A stretch of DNA of 64,000 bases, from assembly GCF_004016445.2 (NCBI RefSeq), contig NZ_SADT02000006.1, positions 372,001 through 436,000 on the forward strand, written 5' to 3'. This document shows, in pieces, positions 1 to 8,339 of this stretch; the stretch's first letter is position 1, and the number at the start of each line of letters is the position of its first letter. The position numbers and the translations under genes are program-made. The stretch is from Mesorhizobium sp. M2E.F.Ca.ET.219.01.1.1. Lineage in GTDB: Bacteria; Pseudomonadota; Alphaproteobacteria; Rhizobiales; Rhizobiaceae. Under the pieces are notes generated by a model. That model made no database searches. It was not told the DNA's origin and saw nothing but the letters and a program-made list of their open reading frames with translations.

Positions 1-389
1 GGCGCATGCACGAAGGCGATCGAGCCGCCGGCGGCATCGGTCAGGATCTGCTGCGTGCCCGACGTGTCGTTGCCGCCGATATAGATGAAGGCGTCGGCGC
101 CGGCCTTTTTCAGGCCGTTAAGGATGACTTCGCAATAGGCGGCGTCCGGCTTGTCGCGGGTCGAGCCGAGGGCGGCGCTCGGCGTGCCGGCAATCAGCCG
201 CAGCCGGTCCTCGGGGATGGCGGAGAGATCGACATAATTGCCGTCGCGGATGCCGCGCACGCCATGGATCGAGCCAAGCACCTTGGCGCCGGGATGGCGC
301 TTGCGGATTTCCAGCGTGGCGCCGACGACCGTCTGGTTGATGACGGCGGTGGGCCCGCCGCCCTGCGCGATGACGAAGGTTCCAGCCAT
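1..389 (-). CDS. 6-phosphofructokinase (PPi-type), N-terminal part, cut by left edge
   Basis: Phosphorylates fructose-6-phosphate at C1 in the cytosol. Only the first 129 codons are in the window. The protein opens with MAGTFVIAQGGGPTAVINQ, the nucleotide/pyrophosphate loop of the PfkA fold, and later carries YIGGNDTSGTQQI near residue 105, the phosphoryl-donor loop. The GGND form resembles PPi-dependent and other non-classical members; classical ATP enzymes have GGDGS here. The ATG at 389 is preceded by a GAGAGAA stretch on the coding strand. It is divergent from nothing nearby; the next gene (L,D-transpeptidase) follows it on the same strand, upstream. Donor type is inferred from one loop only; the decisive C-terminal residues lie outside. 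Confidence 0.85.
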   Translation of the reverse strand, partial: MAGTFVIAQGGGPTAVINQTVVGATLEIRKRHPGAKVLGSIHGVRGIRDGNYVDLSAIPEDRLRLIAGTPSAALGSTRDKPDAAYCEVILNGLKKAGADAFIYIGGNDTSGTQQILTDAAGGSIAFVHA

Positions 390-502
390 GCTCGTTCTCT
401 CCCGAAGCGAAGGTTTTCAGGGCACCTTCGCCTGTCTTGCGGCATCGCGCAACGGAAGAAACGGTATGTTGGAACGGCGGCCGGATAGCCGCCTCAAAAA
501 CA

Positions 503-1336
503 TTAGACGACGACGACCGGGTTCCTCTTGGAAACGCGGCTGTAGAGGTCGATGATGTCCTGGTTGATCAGGCGCACGCAACCCGAGGACATCGCCTGGC
601 CGATGCTCCACCATTCGGGCGAGCCGTGGATGCGATAGCCGGTGTCCTTGCCGTTCTGGTAGATGTAGAGCGCCCGGGCGCCCAACGGATTGGTGAGGCC
701 GCCGGGCTGTCCGCCCTGCCATTTCACCAGTTCCGGCTTGCGCTGGATCATTTCCGGCGGCGGTGTCCAGACCGGCCATTCGCGGCCGTACTGAATGTTG
801 GCGCGGCCCGACCAGCGGAAGCCGTCCTTGCCGATGCCGACGCCGTAGCGGATGGCATCGCCGCCCGGCTGGACAAGATAGAGCATGCGTTCCTGCAGGT
901 GGACGACGATGGTGCCGGGCGCCTCCCCTGTCTTGTCGACGACGATCTGGCGGCGGAACTGCGGCTTGACCTTCTGCCACGGCACCGCCGGCACCTCGAA
1001 ACCGCCATCGGTGAGCGAGGCATACATCACATCTGGCCCGGTGATGTTCTTGTCGACGCTGATCGCCGGGCGCATGGGCGGCACGGAGCCGGTGACGGTG
1101 TTGTCGAGCTGCATTTGCGGCAGGTCGAGCGTGTCGGTGGTGCTGCAGCCGGCAAGGCCGAGCAGCGCCATGGCGCCGGCGCCCGAAAGCAGGGCGCGGC
1201 GGGAAAGCTGAATTTCGGTATCGATTGCGCCGTTGGAAGGCGGCGTCAGACTTTGCGGCAACTCGCGCATACACCAAACCCTACGCTGCCGGCGGGAAGC
1301 ACGGTCCGGCCGGATGACGGCATTTTCACCATTCAT
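503..1336 (-). CDS. L,D-transpeptidase (YkuD/ErfK family) lipoprotein
   Basis: Periplasmic cysteine transpeptidase that makes 3-3 peptidoglycan crosslinks or anchors proteins to the wall. The 277-residue reading has a twin-arginine stretch SRRALL (45-50), a hydrophobic run and a lipobox LAGC with lipidated Cys64. The YkuD domain fills the C-terminal half, with HG at 237-238 and the catalytic SSGCVR motif at 250-255 (Cys253). The end is abrupt after the motif, as is usual for the family. An internal ATG at 1270 (residue 23) would give a shorter leader and is equally possible. Rhizobiales carry many paralogues, so the specific role is not resolved. The gene stands alone, divergent from the LysE-type exporter. 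Confidence 0.9.
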   Translation of the reverse strand: MNGENAVIRPDRASRRQRRVWCMRELPQSLTPPSNGAIDTEIQLSRRALLSGAGAMALLGLAGCSTTDTLDLPQMQLDNTVTGSVPPMRPAISVDKNITGPDVMYASLTDGGFEVPAVPWQKVKPQFRRQIVVDKTGEAPGTIVVHLQERMLYLVQPGGDAIRYGVGIGKDGFRWSGRANIQYGREWPVWTPPPEMIQRKPELVKWQGGQPGGLTNPLGARALYIYQNGKDTGYRIHGSPEWWSIGQAMSSGCVRLINQDIIDLYSRVSKRNPVVVV

Positions 1337-1499
1337 GGTTGAAAAAGGGTGAAAGCGCGGGAGTCCGGCTTAACCCTAACGGCTGGTTGCAGCGGTTCAT
1401 CGGCCCGCCGATCAGGCGCCGAAGATTTTTCCGGCAGCCTCTTTACATTCCCGCCGACCCCAGGATTTATCCTGTTCTTTGCGCTCAAGGAGCAGGGAA

Positions 1500-2123
1500 A
1501 TGTCCTTCGAAAACTGGGCTGCCTTCGCCGCCGCCTCTTCCATCCTTCTCGTCATTCCAGGCCCGACGATCCTGCTGGTCGTCTCCTATGCGCTAGGCCA
1601 GGGCTGGCGCACCGCGCTGCCGATGGCGGTGGGCGTCGCGCTGGGCGACTTCACCGCCATGACGCTGTCGATGCTCGGCATCGGCGCGCTGCTCGCGGCT
1701 TCGGCCACCGTGTTCACCATCTTGAAAGTGATCGGCGCCGGCTATCTGATCTATCTCGGCATAAAGCTGTTCCGCGCCGGCGGCGCGCTGAAGGCCGAGC
1801 CGCGCACAGACGCGGTCTCGGCGGCACGGATGATGGCGCATGCCTGGCTGGTGACGGCGCTGAACCCGAAGAGCATCACCTTCTTCGTCGCCTTCTTGCC
1901 GCAGTTCCTCGACCGGCATACCGACTTCTGGACGCAGATGCTGATCTTCGAAACGACCTTCCTGACCTTGGCCTTCGCCAATGCCTTCGGCTACGCGCTG
2001 GTCGCATCGAGGGCGCGCGCCATCGTGCGCAACCCGAAGGCGATCCGCATCTTCAACCGCACCGGCGGCACGCTGCTGGTCGGTGCCGGCATCGCCACGG
2101 CGGCGATGCGCTCGGGGAATTGA
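1500..2123 (+). CDS. LysE/RhtB family amino-acid exporter
   Basis: Inner-membrane exporter of amino acids or related small metabolites; substrate unknown. The 207-residue protein shows the family N-terminus with the conserved proline-glycine turn (ILLVIPGPTILLVVSYALGQ) in the first helix, a GxxLGD-type second helix, and about six hydrophobic segments; length is normal (about 205). The start at 1500 is set by AAGGAGCAGGGA just upstream; an in-frame ATG at 1479 lacks such a site. It is followed after about 115 bases by the TPR gene, with no clear functional link. Confidence 0.9.
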   Translation: MSFENWAAFAAASSILLVIPGPTILLVVSYALGQGWRTALPMAVGVALGDFTAMTLSMLGIGALLAASATVFTILKVIGAGYLIYLGIKLFRAGGALKAEPRTDAVSAARMMAHAWLVTALNPKSITFFVAFLPQFLDRHTDFWTQMLIFETTFLTLAFANAFGYALVASRARAIVRNPKAIRIFNRTGGTLLVGAGIATAAMRSGN

Positions 2124-2239
2124 GGCGGCGTACAGCCCGGCAGGCCGGAGGCACTATCGACCACGGGTTGGCGGCTTGGATGGCGATGCTTTAGGATCGA
2201 GCTCCAAACAGCAAATTCGCGATCGTCGAAGGACACAGA

Positions 2240-3562
2240 ATGGCGCTGAAGGATGCATTCGGCCTGACTTACTCGGGCGCGACCGAAGCCGGGTTTTCAT
2301 CCTACGCCCGCGCCGTGCATGAGCTGCAATGCTTCATCGGCGATCCGGTCGGATCCGCCGATCGCGCGATCGCCGAGGATCCCGGCTTCGTCATGGCGCA
2401 TGTGTTCAAGGGCTACCTCTTCGGCCTCGCCACCGAGCGCGAGGCAACGCTCGTGGCCAGGGCATGCCACGAGGCGGCCTTGCCGCTCGCCGCCACGGCG
2501 CGCGAGCGGGCGCATGTCGCGGCCCTCGGCCATCTTGCCTGGGGGCGCTGGCATGAAGCCTCCCGCATCCTCGAGGATGTCGCCATCGACCATCCGCTCG
2601 ATCTCGTGGCGCTGTTGACCGGGCATCAGATTGATTTCTTCACCGGCAATGCCCGCATGCTGCGCGACCGCATCGGCCGCGCCCTGCCGGCCTGGCGAAG
2701 CGACATGCCCGGCTATCATGCGGTCCTCGGCATGCAGGCTTTCGGGCTCGAGGAGATGGGCGATTATGCCCGCGCCGAACGGCTTGGCCGCACGGCTGTC
2801 GAGATCGAGCCGCGCGACGGCTGGGCGCAGCACGCCGTCGCCCACGTCATGGAGATGCAGAGCCGGCAAAAAGACGGCATTGCCTGGATGCGCGCCAATC
2901 CCGACGCCTGGACCAAGGAAAGCTTCCTCAAGGTGCACAATTGGTGGCATCTGGCGCTGTTCCACTACGACCTCGGCGAGGTCGCCGAGGTGCTGGCGCT
3001 CTATGACGGCCCGATTTATGGCGAGGCATCGACGATGGCGCTCAACATGGTCGATGCTTCGGCAATCCTGTGGCGTCTGCATCTCGGCGGCGTCGATGTC
3101 GGCGGCCGCTGGACGGCTCTGGCCGACAACTGGCACAAGGCCGGCGGCGGCAATTATGCCTTCAACGACGCCCATGCGATGATGGCATTCGTCGGCGCCG
3201 GACAGGAAGCGCGGGCGGAAGGCCTGCTAGAGGCGCAGCGCGAGGCGATGCAGGGCAGCGACGACAATGCCGCGTTCACGCGCGATGTCGGGCACCCGCT
3301 GACGCTTGCGATCAAGGCCGTCGGCGAGGCCCGCTACGATGAGGCCGTGCGGCTGATCCGGCCGATCCGCTCGATCGCGCACCGCTTCGGCGGCAGCCAT
3401 GCGCAACGCGACGTGATCGACCTGACGCTGATCGAAGCCTCTTTGCGCGCCGCCAATACGGCACTGGCGCGGGCGTTGACCGCCGAACGGCAGCTGGCGC
3501 GGCCGGACAGCCCGTTGTCGGCGCTGTTCTCGCGGCGCGCTTCCGATTTGTCTGAGAATTGA
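2240..3562 (+). CDS. TTC38-like tetratricopeptide repeat protein
   Basis: Soluble helical-repeat protein of the TTC38 family (440 residues, normal length). Family marks seen: an N-terminal segment with ALP-L-ATARERAHVAAL, the HAVAHVMEMQ stretch around residue 195, and the very typical HNWWHLALFHYDLGE starting at residue 233, followed by a C-terminal helical half with GHPLTLAI. There is no signal peptide or membrane segment. The biochemical role of this family is not known; it may be a scaffold or small-molecule-binding helical protein. It is the last gene before the xylose genes, separated from xylB by a strong inverted repeat, so it is probably not part of the xylose unit. Confidence 0.8.
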   Translation: MALKDAFGLTYSGATEAGFSSYARAVHELQCFIGDPVGSADRAIAEDPGFVMAHVFKGYLFGLATEREATLVARACHEAALPLAATARERAHVAALGHLAWGRWHEASRILEDVAIDHPLDLVALLTGHQIDFFTGNARMLRDRIGRALPAWRSDMPGYHAVLGMQAFGLEEMGDYARAERLGRTAVEIEPRDGWAQHAVAHVMEMQSRQKDGIAWMRANPDAWTKESFLKVHNWWHLALFHYDLGEVAEVLALYDGPIYGEASTMALNMVDASAILWRLHLGGVDVGGRWTALADNWHKAGGGNYAFNDAHAMMAFVGAGQEARAEGLLEAQREAMQGSDDNAAFTRDVGHPLTLAIKAVGEARYDEAVRLIRPIRSIAHRFGGSHAQRDVIDLTLIEASLRAANTALARALTAERQLARPDSPLSALFSRRASDLSEN

Positions 3563-3600
3563 CCCGCGGCGGATCTTGTCCTAAGAACTGGCCAAGCCAG

Positions 3601-3623
3601 ATTTTTTCGAGATCCGAAAAAAT
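3601..3623. promoter_or_regulatory. perfect inverted repeat upstream of xylB, likely operator
   Basis: ATTTTTTCG and CGAAAAAAT form perfect 9-base arms around a 5-base spacer (AGATC), ending 21 bases before the xylB ATG. The position and the A/T-rich symmetric arms fit a sugar-responsive repressor site (for example a ROK or LacI-type regulator). The low-GC arms stand out from the surrounding 65-70% GC sequence. It could alternatively be a weak terminator for the TPR gene, because the right arm is followed by TTAAT rather than a T run; I favour operator. Confidence 0.5.
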
Positions 3624-3644
3624 TAATGGCATTGGGAGGAAATC

Positions 3645-5099
3645 ATGTATCTCGGCCTCGACCTGGGCACTTCGGGCGTCAAGGCGCTGCTGATCGACGA
3701 CGGCCAGAAGGTCATCGGCGCCGGCCATGGCTCGCTCGAGGTCTCGCGGCCGCATCCCGGCTGGTCGGAACAGGATCCAGCGCATTGGATCGAGGCTTGC
3801 GAGGCGGCGATCGCCGAGCTCAACGCCTCGCACCCGAAGGAGCTCGCCGCGGTCAAAGGCATCGGACTTTCCGGCCAGATGCATGGCGCCACCCTGCTCG
3901 ATGCTTCGGACAAAGTGCTGCGTCCCTGCATTCTGTGGAACGACACCCGCAGCCATGTCGAGGCGGCGGCGCTCGATGCCGATCCGCGCTTCCGCAAGCT
4001 CACAGGCAACATCGTTTTCCCTGGCTTCACCGCGCCGAAGCTGGCCTGGGTGAAGAACAACGAGCCGGCAATCTTTGCCAGGGTAGCCAAGGTGCTGTTG
4101 CCCAAGGATTATCTGCGGCTCTGGCTGACCGGCGAGCATATTTCGGAAATGTCGGATTCGGCCGGTACCTCCTGGCTCGATGTCGGCAAGCGGCGCTGGG
4201 CGCCCGAACTGCTGGCGGCGACATCGCTCGACGAGAAGCATATGCCGTCGCTGGTCGAAGGCACGGCCAAGGCCGGCGCCTTGCGCGGCGAGCTTGCGTC
4301 TAAATGGGGCATCGCGGCGGGCATCCCGATTGCCGGCGGCGCCGGCGACAATGCGGCCTCGGCCTGCGGCATGGGCACGGTCGGCGCCGGGCATGCTTTC
4401 GTGTCGCTTGGCACCTCGGGCGTGCTGTTTGCGGCCAACGCCTCCTATCTGCCCAATCCGGAAAGCGCGGTGCACACCTTCTGCCACGCGCTGCCCGCCA
4501 CCTGGCACCAGATGGGCGTCATCCTGTCGGCCACCGATTCGCTCAACTGGCTTTCGGAGATCACTGGAAAGGGCGCCGGCGACCTCACCCGCGAGCTCGG
4601 CGATGCGCTCAAGGCGCCGACGGGCGTCTCCTTCCTGCCCTATCTGTCGGGGGAGCGGACGCCGCATAATGATTCCGCCATTCGCGGCTCCTTCACCGGG
4701 CTCGGACACGAGTCGAGCCGGGCCGTACTGACGCAGGCTGTGCTCGAAGGCGTTGCCTTTGCGTTCCGAGACAGCCTGGAAGCGCTGAAGACGGCCGGCA
4801 CGACATTGAGCCGGGTCACCGCGATCGGCGGCGGCTCGCGCTCGCGCTACTGGCTGAAGGCGATCGCCACCGCGCTGCAGGTGCCGGTCGATATTCCCGC
4901 CGACGGCGATTTCGGCGCGGCGTTTGGTGCGGCAAGGCTGGGGTTGATCGCCGCGACGGACGCTGATCCGCTGGGTGTGTGCACGGCGCCGGCGACAGAT
5001 GCGACGATCGAGCCGGATATCGGCTTGGGCGGCGCCTTCGCAGACGCTTATCAGCGCTATCGCGAACTTTATCCGGCGATAAGGGCTGTAACTGCGTGA
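3645..5099 (+). CDS. xylB: xylulokinase
   Basis: ATP-dependent kinase converting D-xylulose to D-xylulose-5-phosphate, feeding the pentose phosphate pathway. FGGY-family features: phosphate loop LGLDLGTSGVKALLID at the N-terminus, GQMHGATLLD, LWNDTRS, the catalytic-base motif GGAGDNAAS (Asp235) and a second GTSGV phosphate motif. Length 484 is normal for XylB. The ATG is preceded by GGGAGGAAATC. Downstream xylA lies in the same direction but is separated by a palindromic element and one opposite-strand gene, so the two are clustered rather than in a simple operon. The inverted repeat at 3601-3623 is probably its control site. Confidence 0.93.
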   Translation: MYLGLDLGTSGVKALLIDDGQKVIGAGHGSLEVSRPHPGWSEQDPAHWIEACEAAIAELNASHPKELAAVKGIGLSGQMHGATLLDASDKVLRPCILWNDTRSHVEAAALDADPRFRKLTGNIVFPGFTAPKLAWVKNNEPAIFARVAKVLLPKDYLRLWLTGEHISEMSDSAGTSWLDVGKRRWAPELLAATSLDEKHMPSLVEGTAKAGALRGELASKWGIAAGIPIAGGAGDNAASACGMGTVGAGHAFVSLGTSGVLFAANASYLPNPESAVHTFCHALPATWHQMGVILSATDSLNWLSEITGKGAGDLTRELGDALKAPTGVSFLPYLSGERTPHNDSAIRGSFTGLGHESSRAVLTQAVLEGVAFAFRDSLEALKTAGTTLSRVTAIGGGSRSRYWLKAIATALQVPVDIPADGDFGAAFGAARLGLIAATDADPLGVCTAPATDATIEPDIGLGGAFADAYQRYRELYPAIRAVTA

Positions 5100-5107
5100 G
5101 CAGGCGC

Positions 5108-5273
5108 GAGGCCCCCCTCTCTGCCCTGCCGGGCATCTCCCCCTCAAGGGGGGAGATTGGCAGTTCGGGCGCTGGCTCTTTTCTTTCGGCGGTGGTGGTT
5201 AGCGAAGGTCCGCGTGACGATCAATCTCCCCCCTTGAGGGGGAGATGGCCGGCAGGCCAGAGAGGGGGGCCTC
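5108..5273. repeat. long intergenic palindromic element, family 1 copy A
   Basis: Arms GAGGCCCCCCTCTCTGCC... and its complement ...GAGAGGGGGGCCTC enclose two internal hairpins (CTCCCCCTCAAGGGGGGAG and CTCCCCCCTTGAGGGGGAG) and a variable core. It fills the gap between the convergent 3' ends of xylB and the NTF2-like gene. Related copies are at 16228, 27157, 42524 and 49080. It could fold as a large RNA hairpin and serve as a bidirectional transcription end; it has no coding capacity I can support. Confidence 0.85.
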
Positions 5274-5296
5274 ACGCCCAACCTGACAGCAGAATC

Positions 5297-5659
5297 TCAC
5301 TGCGCCGGCACCTTATCCAGAAATCCCGTAACGCTCTTCAGGCGGCCGTTCTCGATGACGCCGATATCGGTGCCCTCGATGACGGACTCCGCGCCTTCCG
5401 GCCCGAGATTCCACGAGAAACGTATGCGGTCGCCAAAGCCGTCCGGCTCACCCTTCAGCGAGAAGCGGAAGCCGGCGAAGCGCTGCTGCACACCGTCGAT
5501 CAATGCCGCGACGCCGTCATGGCCGTCGCCCTGCATGACCGGGTCGCGATAGCTGACATCGCTGGTGAAGGCCGCTTCGAGCAGCGCCTTGCGGCGGGTC
5601 GCATCTCTCTCGTTCCAGGCACTGATGTAGTTGCGGGCGATCGTGTTGAGGTCGGTCAT
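5297..5659 (-). CDS. NTF2-like / SnoaL-type small protein
   Basis: A 120-residue cone-shaped NTF2-fold protein, typical of SnoaL-like isomerases, hydratases and ligand-binding proteins. Seen: N-terminal helix with YISAWNERDATRRKALLEAAF, then SYRDPVMQGDGHDGVAALIDG, and strands ending in GRLKSVTGFLDKVPA. Two ATGs are close together (5665, 5659). AAGGAG on the coding strand lies 1 base from the first and 7 bases from the second, so 5659 is chosen. The gene is divergent from xylA and convergent with xylB. Function unknown; the position inside the xylose cluster is suggestive only. Confidence 0.8.
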   Translation of the reverse strand: MTDLNTIARNYISAWNERDATRRKALLEAAFTSDVSYRDPVMQGDGHDGVAALIDGVQQRFAGFRFSLKGEPDGFGDRIRFSWNLGPEGAESVIEGTDIGVIENGRLKSVTGFLDKVPAQ

Positions 5660-5771
5660 TGTCATGCTCCTTCGTTGGATCGTTTCGACATGACCTTTTT
5701 GGCCCCGCAAAGGACCGAAACCAATTACGCCTGAGGTAATCGAGCGAATGTACCCGGAGAGGAAGGAAACC

Positions 5772-7097
5772 ATGAGCAGCGGATTTTTCGGCGACATCAA
5801 GAAAATCAAATATGAGGGACCGGATTCGACCAATCCGCTGGCCTATCGGTTCTACAATCCGGACGAGGTGGTCGCCGGCAAGCGGCTGGAAGACCATCTG
5901 CGCTTCGCCGTCGCCTATTGGCATTCCTTCGCATGGCCGGGTGGCGACCCGTTCGGCGGCCAGACCTTCGACCGGCCCTGGTTCGCCAAGCCGGGCGGCA
6001 TCGACACGATGGAGCTGGCCAAGCTCAAGGCCGACGTCGCCTTCGAGATGTTCTCGCTGCTCGGCGCGCCCTATTTCTGCTTCCACGATGCGGACGTGCG
6101 CCCGGAAGGCAAGGATTTCTCCGAGAGCGCTGCGCGCCTCGACGAGATCACCGACGATTTCGCCGAGAAAATGAAGAAGACCGGCGTCAAGCTGCTCTGG
6201 GGCACGGCGAACCTGTTCTCGCATCGCCGCTTCATGTCGGGCGCGGCCACCAATCCCGATCCGGATGTGTTTGCCTATGCGGCGGCGACGGTGAAGAAAT
6301 GCATCGACGTCACCAAGAAGCTGAAGGGCGAGAACTACGTGCTGTGGGGCGGGCGCGAGGGCTATGAGACCTTGCTCAACACCGACCTCGCCCGCGAGCA
6401 GGAACAGGCCGGCCGCTTCCTCAATCTCGTCGTCGATTACAAGCACAAAATAGGCTTCAAGGGCACGATCCTGATCGAGCCGAAGCCGCAGGAGCCCACA
6501 AAACACCAGTACGACTACGATGTCGCCACGGTGTACGGCTTCCTCAAGCGCTTCGGGCTGGAGAAGGAGGTCAAGCTCAACATCGAGCAGGGCCACGCGA
6601 TCCTTGCCGGCCATTCCTTCGAGCACGAGCTGGCTCTGGCCAATGCGCTGGGCGTCTTCGGATCGATCGACATGAACCGCAACGACTACCAGTCCGGCTG
6701 GGATACCGACCAGTTCCCCAACAATGTGCCGGAAATGGCGCTGGCCTATTACCAGGTGCTGCAGGGCGGCGGCTTCAAGACCGGCGGCACCAATTTCGAC
6801 GCCAAGCTCCGGCGCCAGTCGCTCGACCCGGATGACCTCCTGATCGGCCATATCGGCGGCATGGATGCCTGCGCGCGCGGCCTGAAGGCGGCGGCGAAGA
6901 TGATCGAGGACAAGGCGCTGTCCGGGCCGCTGGCCGAACGCTATGCCGGCTGGAACAGCGCCGAAGGCAAGGCCATGCTTTCGGGCAAGCGCACGCTGGA
7001 AGAAATCGCCGAACGCGTGGTGAAGAAGAAGATCGAGCCGCAGCCGCGCTCCGGCCGGCAGGAACTGCTCGAAAACATCGTCAACCGCTACGTCTGA
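5772..7097 (+). CDS. xylA: xylose isomerase
   Basis: Cytosolic metal-dependent isomerase converting D-xylose to D-xylulose. 441 residues, the usual length of the class II (long) enzymes. Recognisable blocks: FAVAYWHSFAWPGGDPFGG (catalytic His), FCFHDADVRPEG, LWGGREGYETLLNTD, the metal-binding IEPKPQEPTKHQYDYD (Glu) and SIDMNRNDYQSGWDTDQFP with the metal-binding Asp residues. The ATG at 5772 has GAGAGGAAGGAAACC before it; an ATG at 5748 in the same frame has no such site. It works with xylB upstream. A divergent control region of about 110 bases separates it from the NTF2-like gene. Confidence 0.95.
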   Translation: MSSGFFGDIKKIKYEGPDSTNPLAYRFYNPDEVVAGKRLEDHLRFAVAYWHSFAWPGGDPFGGQTFDRPWFAKPGGIDTMELAKLKADVAFEMFSLLGAPYFCFHDADVRPEGKDFSESAARLDEITDDFAEKMKKTGVKLLWGTANLFSHRRFMSGAATNPDPDVFAYAAATVKKCIDVTKKLKGENYVLWGGREGYETLLNTDLAREQEQAGRFLNLVVDYKHKIGFKGTILIEPKPQEPTKHQYDYDVATVYGFLKRFGLEKEVKLNIEQGHAILAGHSFEHELALANALGVFGSIDMNRNDYQSGWDTDQFPNNVPEMALAYYQVLQGGGFKTGGTNFDAKLRRQSLDPDDLLIGHIGGMDACARGLKAAAKMIEDKALSGPLAERYAGWNSAEGKAMLSGKRTLEEIAERVVKKKIEPQPRSGRQELLENIVNRYV

Positions 7098-7302
7098 CCG
7101 CGGACAAACGCCGATTCGTATTGTTTCCGGGTGGCGGGACAACCAAACCGCCGCCCGGAACGTCTTTGCGCGCGAGGTGGGAACAAGGACAAGGTTCTGC
7201 CCCCCGCTGCCCCTCAATCGCCCCGCTCTTGCCTTCAAACAGCCGTCACGGACTTCCTATACTGTGGACATGTGGCGGGAAGGAACGAAGGAGGCGAAAC
7301 AC

Positions 7303-7506
7303 ATGCAGCACGAGCACGAAATCGACGCCCTGCTCTCGCCCAGCGAAGCCGCATCGATCATCGACCGGCTGATGGCGCTGCCGCATTCGAAGGACGGCGG
7401 CCGCCAGGCAAATGAATGGGATCGCGCGGTCGCAGCGCGGTTGGAAACGGCGCTGGCCAAGAGCATGCGCTCACGCATTGACGGCGAAGGCCGCGACGCG
7501 GCCTGA
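7303..7506 (+). CDS. small hypothetical protein, 67 residues
   Basis: A short acidic/helical protein starting MQHEHEIDALLSPSEAAS and ending in RIDGEGRDAA. The start is decided by a strong AAGGAGG eight bases before the ATG at 7303. There is no signal peptide, no cysteine and no recognised motif; the central part (SPSEAASIIDRLMAL, then NEWDRAVAARLETALAKSM) should form two amphipathic helices. It lies between xylA and the HAD phosphatase, same strand, with gaps of about 205 and 60 bases. I do not recognise the family; small conserved proteins of this kind are frequent in Mesorhizobium. Confidence 0.6.
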   Translation: MQHEHEIDALLSPSEAASIIDRLMALPHSKDGGRQANEWDRAVAARLETALAKSMRSRIDGEGRDAA

Positions 7507-7565
7507 TTCTCTCGTAAATTCTTCCGCAGTTTGACGAACGGAGACTGTTTCTCCATCCTGCATCG

Positions 7566-8339
7566 ATGATACGCGCGGTGCTGCTCGATCTTCTGGGTGT
7601 CGTCTACGATGGCGACACCCCGACAACCGGTGCCGCCGACACCATTCAGCGTCTGCGCGACGCCGGCCTGCCGCTCCGCTTCGTCAGCAACACGACTCGC
7701 TCGCCCCGCGGCAAGATCATTGCGCAGCTTGCGGCCATGGGCATTAACGTTGCGGACGAAGAGTTGCTGACGCCGGCGCGCGCCGCGGTCGAATGGCTGC
7801 GCAATCACGACCGCCAGCCGCATCTGCTCGTCCATCCCGACCTCGAAGCCGAGTTTTCCGGCCTGCAGGGCGGGAACAGGCGTGCTGTCGTCGTCGGCGA
7901 TGCCGGCGAGGGCTTCAACTATGCGAACCTGAACCGGGCATTCCGCGAACTGCTTGCCGGCGCCGATTTTGTGGCGCTTGCCGTCAATCGTACGTTCAAG
8001 GATGCCGACGGCCAGCTCAGTCTCGATACCGGCGCCTTCGTCACGGCGCTCGAATTCGCGAGCGGTCGAAGCCCCGTGGTGCTCGGCAAGCCGTCGCCGG
8101 ATTTCTTTCTCTCGGCGCTTGCGGACCTGGACTGCCCGGCGGCCGATGCGGTCATGATCGGCGACGACGCCGAGGGCGATGTCGCCGGCGCGCTGCGCGC
8201 CGGGCTTGGCGCGGCGCTTCTGGTGCGCACCGGCAAATATCGTCCCGGCGACGAAACACGCTTCGATCCGGCTCCCACGGCGCTGGTCGACGATCTCGCG
8301 GCAGCAACCGAGTGGATATTCAGCCGCGCCTCAACCTGA
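7566..8339 (+). CDS. HAD-superfamily IIA hydrolase (LHPP/TIGR01458-like)
   Basis: Cytosolic phosphatase of the HAD IIA class with a C2 cap. Motif I is DLLGVVYDG with nucleophile Asp8; motif II RFVSNTTRSP; motif III GKPSPDFF; motif IV MIGDDAEGDVAGAL. At the +2 position, where most HAD phosphatases have a general-acid Asp, this protein has Leu10. The LHPP-like subgroup likewise lacks Asp there (Ser in human LHPP, from memory), which supports the assignment to phospholysine/phosphohistidine/pyrophosphate-type phosphatases. 257 residues is normal. Its last 20 bases overlap the 3' end of the convergent carnitine regulator gene. No ribosome site stronger than CTCCATCCTGC is visible. Confidence 0.85.
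   Translation: MIRAVLLDLLGVVYDGDTPTTGAADTIQRLRDAGLPLRFVSNTTRSPRGKIIAQLAAMGINVADEELLTPARAAVEWLRNHDRQPHLLVHPDLEAEFSGLQGGNRRAVVVGDAGEGFNYANLNRAFRELLAGADFVALAVNRTFKDADGQLSLDTGAFVTALEFASGRSPVVLGKPSPDFFLSALADLDCPAADAVMIGDDAEGDVAGALRAGLGAALLVRTGKYRPGDETRFDPAPTALVDDLAAATEWIFSRAST

Noticed and set aside
3312..5147. 611-codon open frame on the minus strand
   Set aside because: Antisense to xylB and the TPR gene, low-complexity Arg-rich translation.
5724..5740. ATTAC/GTAAT inverted repeat upstream of xylA as an operator
   Set aside because: Arms are only five bases and the inner symmetry is off-centre; too weak to list as a site.
5660..7238. Long minus-strand frame antisense to xylA
   Set aside because: xylA is certain on the plus strand; the translation looks like a typical antisense product without motifs.
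8320..8339. Overlap of the HAD gene and the regulator as a frameshift sign
   Set aside because: Both proteins are full length with normal ends; it is a simple convergent 3' overlap.
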